From NCBI RefSeq assembly GCF_018100785.1, contig NZ_JAGJEC010000001.1, forward strand, positions 1,612,001 through 1,676,000: DNA of 64,000 nt, in the 5' to 3' direction. The translations under genes and the position numbers were made by a program. The notes under the pieces were generated by a model. It ran no database searches. It saw only the letters and a program-made list of their open reading frames with translations, and had not been told where the DNA came from. Of this stretch, positions 45,801 through 54,738 are shown piece by piece (position 1 is the stretch's first letter; each line of letters begins with the position of its first letter). Source of the stretch: Maribacter sp. MMG018 (GTDB taxonomy: Bacteria > Bacteroidota > Bacteroidia > Flavobacteriales > Flavobacteriaceae).

Positions 45801-46216
45801 GGAGGATCGCTTCAAAAGGGCTCTCTGATCCTAGTCCGGCGATGTTCTATAACGATCAACAACCGGATAAAATTTTCTACCAAGGCTTGGCATTGCTTAA
45901 ATTAAAAAGACAAGACGAGGCAAACGAACGTTTTAATAAATTGATCGCATATGGCGAAGAGCATATGAACGATAAGGTTAAGATGGACTATTTTGCCATT
46001 TCATTACCAGATCTGTTGATTTGGGAAGAGGATTTGAATGTTCGTAATAATATCCATTGCAGGTATTTAATAGGATTGGGTAAGTTAGGGTTGAGAAAAA
46101 TAGAGGAAAGTATAGAAATGTTGGACACCGTAATTCAAGATAATTTTTATCATTTACCGGCCTTTATTCATTTTAATATGGCAAAGGATATTGCCGACGA
46201 CATTGTAAAAAAATAG
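42884..46216 (+). CDS. DUF5107 and TPR-repeat protein
   Basis: 1110 residues with no signal peptide, so likely cytoplasmic. Residues about 20-330 are DUF5107, a beta-sandwich rather like galactose mutarotase (LPALGGRVQMAYDK, GPWISGGIEFNWPQHH, VSEVERMFRTKGMAGFTLYP). From about 460 to 1080 there are many tetratricopeptide repeats (YYLEGLSRDPKDVRCNNAMGLWYLKRAKYEKAL, ARAYYYLGNFWYASKQYEDALECW). Its function is unknown; a carbohydrate-active or sugar-binding role is inferred from its place between two GH2 genes. An ATG four codons later (42896, MSTVKAW) is an equally good start. It lies 40 bases after the first GH2 gene. Confidence 0.9.
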   Translation: MKFEMSTVKAWKDKVVIPTYEVGEPEKYPVFLDKRVYQASSGVVYPHPVIEKISDEKIDKEWDAIYIENDYIKIMVLPALGGRVQMAYDKIRERHFVYYNNVIKPALVGLTGPWISGGIEFNWPQHHRPSTYDPTDFYIEENEDGSVTVWVSEVERMFRTKGMAGFTLYPDKAYLEIKGQLYNRTPVPQTFLWWANPAVAVNDHYQSVFPPDVNAVFDHGKRDVSEFPIAKGEYYKVDYSPGTDISRYKNIPVPTSYMAITSEYDFVGGYENDTKGGLLHIADHHISPGKKQWTWGNGDFGKAWDRNLTDSDGPYIELMCGVYTDNQPDFSWMHPYEEKSFKQYFMPYYNVGVVKNATKEALLNLEKEGDEVRLKVYVTSHYPNSKISLGSNEKVLFESVKDLDPANGFEELVSTGNVDYNSLTATVTDADGTVLVSWSPSSLKENEVPEAAKAAKEPKEITSVEQLYLRGLHLEQYRHATYDPTAYYLEGLSRDPKDVRCNNAMGLWYLKRAKYEKALEYFNQAIDTLTERNPNPYDGEPFFNKGLALSYLDRKNEAYDAFFKSCWNAAWQDAGYFNCAQIDCANGNLEKSLELVDKSLVKNWHNHKARHLKIVLLRKLGRIGEAVQLIDDSLAIDAFNFGAVYEKYLISGASSDLDFLMEITRGNQHNFIEFSIDYAQAGQFNEAISLLNVLVESQLANYPMVYYFLGDYYLKNGEVNKAKDHFKMGSEMPMDYCFPNRLEEIAALKAAVAQNPKDARAYYYLGNFWYASKQYEDALECWEKSVKWEDTNAICHRNLALLYYNKQHKVELAKTHLEKAFELDHTDARLLMELDQLYKKLNVDVDTRLNILEKYMELTMSRDDIYLERVSLYSFKGDFEKALDLIDKRQFHPWEGGEGKVPFQYVTAKVELAKKYIKKGEYTSAICLLNEAQTYPANLGEGKLYGTQENDIFYWLGCAHEGLGEMEKAVENWRIASKGLSDPSPAMFYNDQQPDKIFYQGLALLKLKRQDEANERFNKLIAYGEEHMNDKVKMDYFAISLPDLLIWEEDLNVRNNIHCRYLIGLGKLGLRKIEESIEMLDTVIQDNFYHLPAFIHFNMAKDIADDIVKK

Positions 46217-46218
46217 CT

Positions 46219-49017
46219 ATGAGAATATTCTTTACCCGATTTTTGATAGTGCTTTTAAGCGTTGTTCTATGTCAATGTGGAACAAAAACAGACAATCGGA
46301 TTTCTTTGGCAGGTACTTGGCACGTTGCCTTGGATTCGCTGAATGTCGGGGAAGCCGAAAACTGGCCCAACACCCTGATCGAAGGCACTGAAGTAGAGCT
46401 TCCTGGTACCTTGGACGATGCGGGCATCGGGGAGGCCAATACCATGCAACCGGCCATTAACAACTATGTAATGTCCAACTTGGCCAGAAAGCATTATTAT
46501 ACCGGAAAAGCGTGGTATCAAAAGAAAGTAACGGTTCCCACGTCTTGGAAAGGGAAAGAGATTGCATTAATCCTCGAACGTATTATTTGGGAATCAAATG
46601 TATTTGTAGACGGTAAAAAAGTAGGTGCGGCCAATAGCTTAATAGGTAGTCATGAGTATAACCTGACCGATTTTATGTCTCCAGGAGAACATATTTTGAC
46701 CATAAGCATCGATAATTCCAATAAATTTCCTTTGGTGAATGTCGCGGGATCGATGTATCCGGATGAAAGAAATAGGGATATGGCCCATGCCTATACCAAT
46801 CATACCCAGATAAAGTGGAACGGTATTTTGGGCGATATGGTGTTAAAAGCTTCCGATAAGAGCACTCCGAGTAATCTACAGGTATATCCGAAGGTAGAAG
46901 AAAATGCTTTGCAGATAGCTTTTGATAGTGACGGGGCCGATGTTCCAAAGCAATTGGAATATGAAATATATGATCTACAAAGAAATATCATTTCAAAAGG
47001 AAGTGTAGATGAACCGCAGGTAAAGAACGGTACCGTAAGTTTTAGGCTTGAAAGACCGGAGCAGTTGGAGTTTTGGGACGAGTTTAATCCCGCTCTCTAC
47101 TATGTGAAACTAAACATTGGCTACCATAGCCTAGAGACACGATTTGGTTATAAGAGCATTGGTAACAACAACGGAAATCTAACCTTGAACGGAAAACGGA
47201 TTTTTCTGAGAGGAAATCTAGAATGCGTTATATTCCCGCTAACGGGGCATCCCCCAATGCAAAAAGAGGAATGGGCAAAATTAATTGGACAGGCCAAAAA
47301 TTATGGGTTAAACCATTTGCGCTTTCATTCGTGGTGTCCACCAAAAGCTGCTTTTGAAGCGGCCGATGAAGCCGGGTTTTACTATCAGGTAGAACTGCCC
47401 CATTGGAGTTTAAGGGTGGGGGAAGATGAAAAAACAACGGAATTCTTAAAACAAGAGGCGGATAAAATTATCAGGGATTACGGCAACCATCCCTCTTTTG
47501 TTTTTATGGCAATGGGGAATGAGCTGCAGGGCGATATAGGTGTTCTTAATGAAATGACCGCGGACCTAAAAAAGAAAGATGATCGTCATCTGTACGCCAC
47601 AACTTCTTTTTCCTTTCAAAAACCTACCGGTACAAGACCAGAGGTAGAAGATGAGTTTTTTATAGCGCAATGGACGGACAAGGGCTGGATAAGGGGACAG
47701 GGAATCTTTAATGACAAGGCACCGCACTTTAATGCCGATTATTCAGAAAACAGCGATCACATCAAAATACCGTTAGTTTCCCATGAGATAGGCCAATATT
47801 CAGTATATCCCGATTTAAGCGAGATTCCTAAATATACCGGAGTTCTGAAGCCATTGAATTTTATGGCCGTTAAAAATGATCTTGAGAACAAGAAATTGAT
47901 CGATCTGGCGGAAGACTTTACACAGGCATCGGGGAAATTGGCGGCCATATTGTATAAGGAAGAAATAGAAAGGGCCCTGAAGACTCCAAGTTTTGATGGG
48001 TTTCAATTATTGCAGCTACAAGATTTTCCGGGACAGGGAACCGCCCTGGTGGGTCTTCTGAATGCCTTTTGGGAATCTAAAGGGATTATTTCGGCAGAAG
48101 AGTTTAGGCAGTTTAATAGTGAAGTGGTGCCTTTGATCCGTTTTGAAAAAGCAGTGTACGAAGACGGAGAGGTATTTACGGCCTCTATTGAAGTAGCTAA
48201 TTTTTATAAGCGTTTACAGGGGCGATCATTGGATTGGAGTATTGCCGATGAAGAAGGGAATATCTTAAAAGAAGGAGCCCTCTCCAACATTGATTTGAAT
48301 ATAGGAAATAACCTGGATTTAGGGGTGATCGAGTATCCTATTAATGTGGGGGCGGCAAAAAAAATGACGGTGAACGTTTCTTTAAGAGATTCAAAATACA
48401 AGAATAGCTGGTCCTTTTGGGGGTATCCAAAAAATATAGCAATAAATTCAGATAAAGTAGTGTTCGCAAAAACCATAGAGGTAGCGCAAACGGCTTTAAA
48501 AGAGGGTAAGAAGGTGTTGTTCAATCCAGATTATAAAACCTTACAGGGGATAGAGGGGCGTTTTGTACCCGTATTTTGGAGCCCGGTGCATTTTCCGAAT
48601 CAACCTGCCACAATGGGCTTGTTGCTAGATGAAAATCATGTTGCCTTCGATAACTTTCCTACAAGCTCACATACCGATTGGCAGTGGTGGGATCTATGTA
48701 TCAATTCTAAGTCGATCGTTGCCGATTCTTTGAATGTGACACCTTTGGTGAGGGTTATAGATAATTTTGTGACCAATCACCATTTGACCAATGTTTTTGA
48801 AGCAAAAGTAGGGGAGGGTAGCTTGCTGTTTTCTGCCATTGATATTACAAATGATTTGGAAAACAGACCGGTTGCAAGGCAATTAAGGCATAGTTTAATA
48901 CAATATATGGAAAGTGGTTCTTTTGATCCTGTCGGCACTATTCAAATAGATGATCTGTATAAACTAAAATTACAAAAAGAGGATAAGGGGTTTTCTTCAA
49001 AAGATATTTACAAATAA
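46219..49017 (+). CDS. Glycoside hydrolase family 2-like lipoprotein (second copy)
   Basis: 932 residues, lipobox LCQC (Cys20). The layout is the same as in the gene at 40015: jelly roll (about 25-210), Ig-like domain (215-315), TIM barrel (318-610), C-terminal domains. The catalytic candidates are Glu435 in MGNELQG and Glu523 in SHEIGQY. Conserved blocks shared with its paralog include WNGILGD, NHLRFHSWCPP and DFPGQGTALVG, but overall the two are clearly diverged, which suggests different linkages or chain positions in the same glycan. It starts two bases after the DUF5107 gene and ends the operon. Confidence 0.92.
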   Translation: MRIFFTRFLIVLLSVVLCQCGTKTDNRISLAGTWHVALDSLNVGEAENWPNTLIEGTEVELPGTLDDAGIGEANTMQPAINNYVMSNLARKHYYTGKAWYQKKVTVPTSWKGKEIALILERIIWESNVFVDGKKVGAANSLIGSHEYNLTDFMSPGEHILTISIDNSNKFPLVNVAGSMYPDERNRDMAHAYTNHTQIKWNGILGDMVLKASDKSTPSNLQVYPKVEENALQIAFDSDGADVPKQLEYEIYDLQRNIISKGSVDEPQVKNGTVSFRLERPEQLEFWDEFNPALYYVKLNIGYHSLETRFGYKSIGNNNGNLTLNGKRIFLRGNLECVIFPLTGHPPMQKEEWAKLIGQAKNYGLNHLRFHSWCPPKAAFEAADEAGFYYQVELPHWSLRVGEDEKTTEFLKQEADKIIRDYGNHPSFVFMAMGNELQGDIGVLNEMTADLKKKDDRHLYATTSFSFQKPTGTRPEVEDEFFIAQWTDKGWIRGQGIFNDKAPHFNADYSENSDHIKIPLVSHEIGQYSVYPDLSEIPKYTGVLKPLNFMAVKNDLENKKLIDLAEDFTQASGKLAAILYKEEIERALKTPSFDGFQLLQLQDFPGQGTALVGLLNAFWESKGIISAEEFRQFNSEVVPLIRFEKAVYEDGEVFTASIEVANFYKRLQGRSLDWSIADEEGNILKEGALSNIDLNIGNNLDLGVIEYPINVGAAKKMTVNVSLRDSKYKNSWSFWGYPKNIAINSDKVVFAKTIEVAQTALKEGKKVLFNPDYKTLQGIEGRFVPVFWSPVHFPNQPATMGLLLDENHVAFDNFPTSSHTDWQWWDLCINSKSIVADSLNVTPLVRVIDNFVTNHHLTNVFEAKVGEGSLLFSAIDITNDLENRPVARQLRHSLIQYMESGSFDPVGTIQIDDLYKLKLQKEDKGFSSKDIYK

Positions 49018-49390
49018 TACGGAATGCCCATCTATAAAAACCAATGTCTAGGTTTTTCTGTCCGATTATTTGTCAAAACTTCATATCATCTTTTCTAAAC
49101 CTTGAAAAATAGGGTTGCAAAATGTTAAAAATCAAATAAACATAAATGTTAATATTTTGTGAAATTGCTAATCGGTGTGTCAATTTTGATTTTTTAATTA
49201 AAATAAATGAAGGTGAGGGCTATTTTTCTGATTTATAGGTAGTTTTGGTCTTTAAATCAACATTTTACCACTTCCTAGTTTTATACGAAATTTCTTTTTT
49301 ATGTAGTGAATATTGGTTTTCTTTACAAGAAAAGTAGGAAAAATATTATATTATTTTTTAATAAGCTTTTAGAAGGTCAATAATTATTAA
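49018..49390. other. AT-rich gap between the GH2 operon and the response regulator
   Basis: 373 bases without a credible gene or a strong terminator. A perfect TAGTTTTG box (49240-49247) could be the promoter of the response regulator with a leader of about 140 bases. Confidence 0.5.
49240..49247 (+). promoter_or_regulatory. Candidate -7 box for the response regulator
   Basis: TAGTTTTG matches TAnnTTTG. It is about 145 bases before the start and no clear -33 element is seen. Confidence 0.3.
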
Positions 49391-49822
49391 ATGCTAACCG
49401 CTATGAAAATTGATACTATTTGCATCATTGATGATGACCCCATATGTGTATATGGAACCAAAATCTTACTGAACCGAAATAGTTTTTTCGGTTCCGATAT
49501 TCTAGTTTATGAAGATGGCTATGAAGCTTTGGTAAATCTTACCTCGCTCAGTAAAACCGAAGAAGGGTTTCCCGATGTGATCTTTTTAGATTTGAATATG
49601 CCAGTAATGGATGGTTGGGGTTTTTTGGATGAATTTGTAAAATTACCGCTAAAGAAGAAGCCACATATTTTTGTGGTAAGTTCTCTTTTTGGTCCGAAAG
49701 AGGTTAAGAAGGGCAAAAGTTATGGTATTATAGATGACTTTATTTCCAAGCCTTTGGTAGAGAGTAAACTTGCCAGTATATTCGAAAGGGTCATGGGAAA
49801 AAGTGAAAATATAATTGATTGA
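49391..49822 (+). CDS. Stand-alone response regulator receiver protein
   Basis: 143 residues with only a CheY-like receiver domain: acidic pocket IIDDDP, phospho-acceptor Asp in IFLDLNMPVMDGW, a conserved Ser in VVSSL and Lys in FISKPL. No output domain is present, so it must act by binding a partner, or pass phosphate on. No histidine kinase is nearby. The ATG at 49403 (MKIDTI) is an equally likely start. It may act on genes elsewhere; a link to the glycan locus is not supported. Confidence 0.93.
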   Translation: MLTAMKIDTICIIDDDPICVYGTKILLNRNSFFGSDILVYEDGYEALVNLTSLSKTEEGFPDVIFLDLNMPVMDGWGFLDEFVKLPLKKKPHIFVVSSLFGPKEVKKGKSYGIIDDFISKPLVESKLASIFERVMGKSENIID

Positions 49823-49932
49823 ACAGTTGTTTGAGCACTGGTAGCCCCATTACTTTGGTGTGTTTTTTTGCTAGCCTTGTTTATAGGTTAGCTTATAGGG
49901 TGTGTAGACCTTTTGAAGCAGTTTTATAAGAT

Positions 49933-51126
49933 TTATTGTACTTGCCTTTTTGTGGATCGTGAAGATTTCCTGAATTTCTGAAATATTGCCGCCAACAAGA
50001 AATAAAACAGAGCCAAGCCCCATAGTTTGGCCCATTCTTGATATACTTCGTTAAAGTTGGCCCCTAGTTGTGTAAGCTTGATCATACCTCTGGCCCCTGC
50101 GGTCGAGGGAATTAATTCACCGGCATATTGTGCCAAAGGGTTTAACCCTTCGGTAGGGTACGAGAGACCGCTCATCATTAGTGCAGGTAACACTAGAATG
50201 GATAAAAACAAAATCGCATCTTCCCTTTTTTGAAAGAAGTAACTTATAAATATTCCCATAAATACGAGTGCCAAAATATAGGGTAATGAAAACAGATAAA
50301 TAGCGGCCAATGTTGTACGTAATGGGAAGGAAAAGAAATAAAAGACAAGCCCAAACTGAATGGGGATCACTACAATAAAAATAGAAAGGTACAAACTTGC
50401 CCTTCCCAGTAAACGGGGCATTAATTTTCTGGCACCTACGATTGCTTCTTTTTCATCATGCGCACGTAATTCGTTACCGGTTCCTCCCAAAATACCGATG
50501 GATAATAAGATGACCAATTGCAATATTAATACGGCAACGGTCGGAATAAGGTAGGTACCGTATCCTCCAGATGGATTGAATAGGTTTGTGGTATTAATGT
50601 TTAATGGTGAAATAGCGGTTAATCCGGTACCTGAGGCAATGGCCTTTTTAACTTTAATTCCACCATTATAATACGCTTGGGCAGTGATTGCAGAACCATA
50701 GACCGCCCTGTACAACAACATGTTTGCCGCATCTGCATAAATAGAAACGGTCGGTTGTCTATTGGTTCTTATGTCTTTTCCAAATCGGCTCGGTACTATA
50801 AAAATGCCCTCTATATCACCGGCGTACAAGGCCTTTTTCGCCGAGGCCAGATCTGCATATTTTGTAATGGTTTTAACTTGGGGGCTTGCATCTACCATGT
50901 TGATGAAGTCTCTACTAGATTTTGAAAAATCTTGGTCAATGGCGGCCACCGGTACTTCATATACCACTTCTTTGTTGTATATCATTGAATAGATCACCAA
51001 TATGAGAAGTGACATGGAAATGAATGTGGATACTACCGCCTTATCGGTTGTTATAGATAACCATTCATCCCTATAAGCCTTTTTAAAGCTTTTACTCCAA
51101 CTTATATTATCATTGTCTTGCTTCAT
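49933..51126 (-). CDS. ABC-2 type permease (second of the efflux operon)
   Basis: 397 residues: one transmembrane segment near residues 33-50, a periplasmic domain to about 175, then five or six helices (about 190-390). This is the ABC2_membrane_3 layout of the YhhJ/YbhR/YbhS group, which exports drugs or other small compounds. It starts two bases after the stop of the other permease, so the two are translated together and probably form a heterodimer. No nucleotide-binding subunit is encoded in the operon. Confidence 0.93.
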   Translation of the reverse strand: MKQDNDNISWSKSFKKAYRDEWLSITTDKAVVSTFISMSLLILVIYSMIYNKEVVYEVPVAAIDQDFSKSSRDFINMVDASPQVKTITKYADLASAKKALYAGDIEGIFIVPSRFGKDIRTNRQPTVSIYADAANMLLYRAVYGSAITAQAYYNGGIKVKKAIASGTGLTAISPLNINTTNLFNPSGGYGTYLIPTVAVLILQLVILLSIGILGGTGNELRAHDEKEAIVGARKLMPRLLGRASLYLSIFIVVIPIQFGLVFYFFSFPLRTTLAAIYLFSLPYILALVFMGIFISYFFQKREDAILFLSILVLPALMMSGLSYPTEGLNPLAQYAGELIPSTAGARGMIKLTQLGANFNEVYQEWAKLWGLALFYFLLAAIFQKFRKSSRSTKRQVQ

Positions 51127-51128
51127 TG

Positions 51129-52298
51129 TTATACAATTGACGGGTACTGGCCTTTTAGTAACATTTGTTTGTATTTGATTCCCCCGTATAGCAGCAGAAC
51201 AAAAGTCATTATGGCCAATATGAACAGTCCGGGAATCACATAATAGACAGGAAAATTACGTTGTGTCTGTGCCAAAAACACCTTAAAAAAGTGGGTAAAG
51301 GGAAATAACTGCGCATACCATTTAAAGAATACGGGCATGCCCATAAGGGGAAAAGTAAACCCCGACATACCCAGCGATAAGGCGGCAATGGCATTTCCTT
51401 TGGTCATGGCTTCCCGCAAGCTTTTACTGGTGCTTACAAATAAGATGGCAAAACCTTGCGTGGCTACGATCAATAGAAACAGAGCCAATAAAAGAACCAT
51501 TCGGTTGCCATGTTGTGGAAAATCCTGTAGTACGAAAAGACCATTATAGAGAACCAGTCCTAAAAGAAAGAACCAAAGGGTGTATGGCAACATCTTTCCC
51601 ATTAGAATACTTAATAGATTGTTGTCGCCTATTTCTATAAGTTTATGTGTTTTTCCGTATTTCAGATCTACGCCTAGGCTATATACCGATGAAAGCATTA
51701 CGAAGATTTGCAGAAATGCAAAAAGCAGGGCCGGAACCAGGTAGTACCTGTAATTCGTAAACGGATTTGATAAGGTGTGTGCCTGCAGGCGAACCGGTTG
51801 TAGGTTGGCTATGGCCTGGTCTATGGTATTGCCATGTGCCAGTTGTGCCTTTAGGGCTATTTGTGCCGACATTTCACCCACCACGGCACGCGCCGCCTTG
51901 CTTTCCAATCCTGCGGGAATTAAAAGACTGTTGTTAAATTCTGCCGTTACCGAAGGTTGTTTTGATAAAAAGATGTCTTTTTCAAAATTCTTGGGTATTA
52001 TCACAAGACCGTAAGCATCGGTAGTCTCAATCAATTTTTCCCCTTCATTTTTTGAGGCCACGTTAAAGGCTACTTTTAGGGTAGGGGTAGCTTCTAAATT
52101 GGCGATCAGTTTTCTAGATGTAGTGGTATTGTCGTTGTCTACAATGGCAATAGGAAGATCTCTGACCACGCCAACCTTCATAAACCCATCAAAAAACCAA
52201 AACACCACAAAGGGTAATATGAGTACGAACACAAGTAGGGCCTTGTGTTTGAATAGGGCATTTATCTCATGTATGGCGACGTTTAAGATCGTTTTCAT
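51129..52298 (-). CDS. ABC-2 type permease (first of the efflux operon)
   Basis: 389 residues with the same layout as its partner: a helix at about 20-38, a periplasmic domain (VGVVRDLPIAIVDNDNTTTSRKLI) to about 180, then a C-terminal bundle of helices. It belongs to the ABC2_membrane_3 family. It lies three bases after the HlyD gene. With the membrane fusion protein and TolC it should make a trans-envelope exporter, but the ATPase must come from elsewhere. Confidence 0.93.
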   Translation of the reverse strand: MKTILNVAIHEINALFKHKALLVFVLILPFVVFWFFDGFMKVGVVRDLPIAIVDNDNTTTSRKLIANLEATPTLKVAFNVASKNEGEKLIETTDAYGLVIIPKNFEKDIFLSKQPSVTAEFNNSLLIPAGLESKAARAVVGEMSAQIALKAQLAHGNTIDQAIANLQPVRLQAHTLSNPFTNYRYYLVPALLFAFLQIFVMLSSVYSLGVDLKYGKTHKLIEIGDNNLLSILMGKMLPYTLWFFLLGLVLYNGLFVLQDFPQHGNRMVLLLALFLLIVATQGFAILFVSTSKSLREAMTKGNAIAALSLGMSGFTFPLMGMPVFFKWYAQLFPFTHFFKVFLAQTQRNFPVYYVIPGLFILAIMTFVLLLYGGIKYKQMLLKGQYPSIV

Positions 52299-52301
52299 GA
52301 C

Positions 52302-53294
52302 TTACTTGTCAAATTGAGAGCCATCTACCAAAATACTCATTCCGGGACGTAGGTTTTCATTTTGTTCTACCGGGCGTGCCTTTATTTCAAAGGTTCTAAC
52401 ATCGAACTCCCCTTTGGTCTTGGTGGCGTTCCAGGTTGCATAATCCCCGAGGGCGGAAATGTAGTATACCTTGAACCTTATCTCCTTGTTGCCCAATGCG
52501 GGTACGGTAGCGGTAAATTCAGAATCTTTATTAAAATAGATCAGATTGGTCTCTTTAACGTTCAGGACCACATGCGAATCTTTAAGGTCTACCAAATGCG
52601 CTACGGGCATACCGGCACCTATAAGTTCGCCCATTTCAGGTAGGTACTCCATGACCTCACCGTCTATGTTAGAAATGATATTACGTTCACCTTTCATGAT
52701 CTCTAATTCCTGTAAGGCACCGGAGGCTTGACTTTCATTGGCCTTGGCGGCGGCAATATCTTCTCTTCTAACGGCTTTGGTAGCGATGAGATATTGGTTG
52801 TATGCCGCATTTTCATCTTGCAGGGCGGCTTGCATTTTTGCATAGGCCTCATCTCTATCTTGTGCGGGCAAAAGACCGTCGTTGTAAAGGTTTTCGATTC
52901 GTTTATAGGTTTTTTGCATGACCTCGGATGCGGCCTTGGCTTTTTCATAAACACTTTTTGCCGCTGCTATTTCCTCGGGCCGAGCACCTCTTATTGCCTT
53001 CTGCTTCATGGCTTCGGCAGCACTTTTTATGGCAAGGGCCTGTGACTCTTTGGCGTCTATTTCAGGACTCTCTAAAACAGCTAAAAGTTGTCCTTTGGTG
53101 ACCGAACTGCCTTCCTCTACTTCTATGGATTTTAAACGAGATGTTATTTTGGCCGATAGGTAGACCTCCCGGGCCTCGATCCTACCCTGAAAAACCAGTT
53201 CCTCGGGTTTTAGAAATACCCATAACACGCCTAAAACAATAATAAGGACAACGATTACGCCCAATAGTGTTTTTATAAAACCTTTATCTTTCAT
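52302..53294 (-). CDS. HlyD-family membrane fusion protein
   Basis: 330 residues: an N-terminal inner-membrane anchor (about 8-27), a lipoyl/barrel-sandwich part (EAREVYLSAKITSRLKSIEVEEGSSVTKGQLL), a long alpha-helical hairpin rich in Ala, Glu and Lys (about 75-195), the returning lipoyl half (NIISNIDGEVMEYLPEMGELIGAG) and a beta-barrel domain to the end. It bridges the inner-membrane permeases and TolC in the periplasm. It is 16 bases after the TolC gene. Confidence 0.95.
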   Translation of the reverse strand: MKDKGFIKTLLGVIVVLIIVLGVLWVFLKPEELVFQGRIEAREVYLSAKITSRLKSIEVEEGSSVTKGQLLAVLESPEIDAKESQALAIKSAAEAMKQKAIRGARPEEIAAAKSVYEKAKAASEVMQKTYKRIENLYNDGLLPAQDRDEAYAKMQAALQDENAAYNQYLIATKAVRREDIAAAKANESQASGALQELEIMKGERNIISNIDGEVMEYLPEMGELIGAGMPVAHLVDLKDSHVVLNVKETNLIYFNKDSEFTATVPALGNKEIRFKVYYISALGDYATWNATKTKGEFDVRTFEIKARPVEQNENLRPGMSILVDGSQFDK

Positions 53295-53310
53295 AGTGAG
53301 TGTTTTTGAT

Positions 53311-54738
53311 CTATTTGGTTAAAAATTCTTCGGTTTCGCCGATCTGTACCATTAATTCGCCTTTGGTCTTACTGAACTCATAGAGTGTCTGTAGTTTTAA
53401 AAACTGGATCTGCGACAATTTTACCGTGGCGTCCAATACCTCTAAAGAAGTGCCCAGGCCTTGCTCGAACGCACGGTCTCTCATATATTTTAATTTTTCG
53501 GCCAATTTTTCCTCTTTTTCCAAACTTTGATAGGCCTTAAACTGTTTTTCCATAGAACCGTAAAGCTTCTGTGTATAGGTCAATAGGTCCATTTTTACCT
53601 GTGACTTCATCGCACTTACTTGCGATTGGTTCAATTTGGCGGCATTTATCTTATGTTCTCTCTGAAAACCATCGAATAGGTTCCATTCCAGTCCGAGGCC
53701 TACATACCAGTCGAGTTGCCCAAGAACAAAGTTTTCATTAAAAAACTGGTAATTACCAATGGCGGCAAGACTGGGTAGATAGGCGCTTTTTTCAGCTTTT
53801 AACCCTGTCTCGGCCAATTCTGCGGTTTTGTCCAGTAAGGCCATCTGCACATTGTCGTTGATCATTTTCTCTTCATAGACGTTCAAAGGCGTCAACACTT
53901 CCGGTATTTTAAACGGTGTGGTAAGGTGATCGAAGTTTTCAAAATTTAGGATGTTCTTTAAAGCGGTCTCGGCTAGGTTTTTATCTTTTTCGGCCATCGA
54001 GAGATCACGTTCTGCTTGTGATAGGGCCACCTCTGCATTAAGGGTCTCCACTTCGGCAATAATGCCGTTCTCAAAAAACTTGTCGGCCCTGTTCTTGTGC
54101 AGTTTTACCAAGTCTAGTACCTCTTGTCTCAGTTTTACCAACTCATGGGTCAGCTTTACGCCATAATAGGCATTGATGAGTTGTATGGTAAGCTCGTTTT
54201 CTTGTTTGTATTTTTGGTCCTCAGCCATATCTAACTGTATACCTGCGGCTTTGTTGGCGGCATTGATCCGGCCACCGGTAAATAGGGGCCAGGTAATATT
54301 GGCGCTGGCAAAGGCAAAGTCCTGCATTTGTAGCACCCCGGACCAATCTCCTAGCGCATTGGGATCCTCTACCTCTAAAAGCCCCGCAGCCATATCGCGT
54401 TGGGCATTTAGGTCTATTGATATATCGTCTTGCAGATGCAGGTATGTTCCAGAGATGTCAAGGCTAGGGTAGTGCAATCCCTTTTTTTCCTTTTTTTGTT
54501 CAGAGGCCTTTTCTGTGTTCAACCGTGCCGACTCGTACCTACCGTTGTTTTCCAACAGTAATTTTTTGGCCTCTAAAAGAGAAAGGTCTTGGCCAAGGCC
54601 CTTTTGTATGGGCAGGTATAAAAACGCGAGTAAAAAACAATATCTTAAGAAAGCACTGGATCCATAATGCCTTTCTGTAGAGAAAACCCCGAAATGAGGT
54701 TTTTTGTATATTCTCTGTTGATCGATTTTCATTATCAT
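53311..54738 (-). CDS. TolC-family outer membrane efflux protein
   Basis: 475 residues, first gene of the efflux operon. A signal sequence is preceded by an unusually long polar N-terminus (signal core about residues 30-45, cleavage near GLGQ); the ATG at 54732 is an alternative start, and a start closer to the signal core is not available as ATG. The mature part has the two repeats of the OEP family with long coiled-coil helices (ITWPLFTGGRINAANKAAG and LEWNLFDGFQREHKINAAK mark the barrel entries). It forms the outer-membrane exit duct. Confidence 0.93.
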   Translation of the reverse strand: MIMKIDQQRIYKKPHFGVFSTERHYGSSAFLRYCFLLAFLYLPIQKGLGQDLSLLEAKKLLLENNGRYESARLNTEKASEQKKEKKGLHYPSLDISGTYLHLQDDISIDLNAQRDMAAGLLEVEDPNALGDWSGVLQMQDFAFASANITWPLFTGGRINAANKAAGIQLDMAEDQKYKQENELTIQLINAYYGVKLTHELVKLRQEVLDLVKLHKNRADKFFENGIIAEVETLNAEVALSQAERDLSMAEKDKNLAETALKNILNFENFDHLTTPFKIPEVLTPLNVYEEKMINDNVQMALLDKTAELAETGLKAEKSAYLPSLAAIGNYQFFNENFVLGQLDWYVGLGLEWNLFDGFQREHKINAAKLNQSQVSAMKSQVKMDLLTYTQKLYGSMEKQFKAYQSLEKEEKLAEKLKYMRDRAFEQGLGTSLEVLDATVKLSQIQFLKLQTLYEFSKTKGELMVQIGETEEFLTK

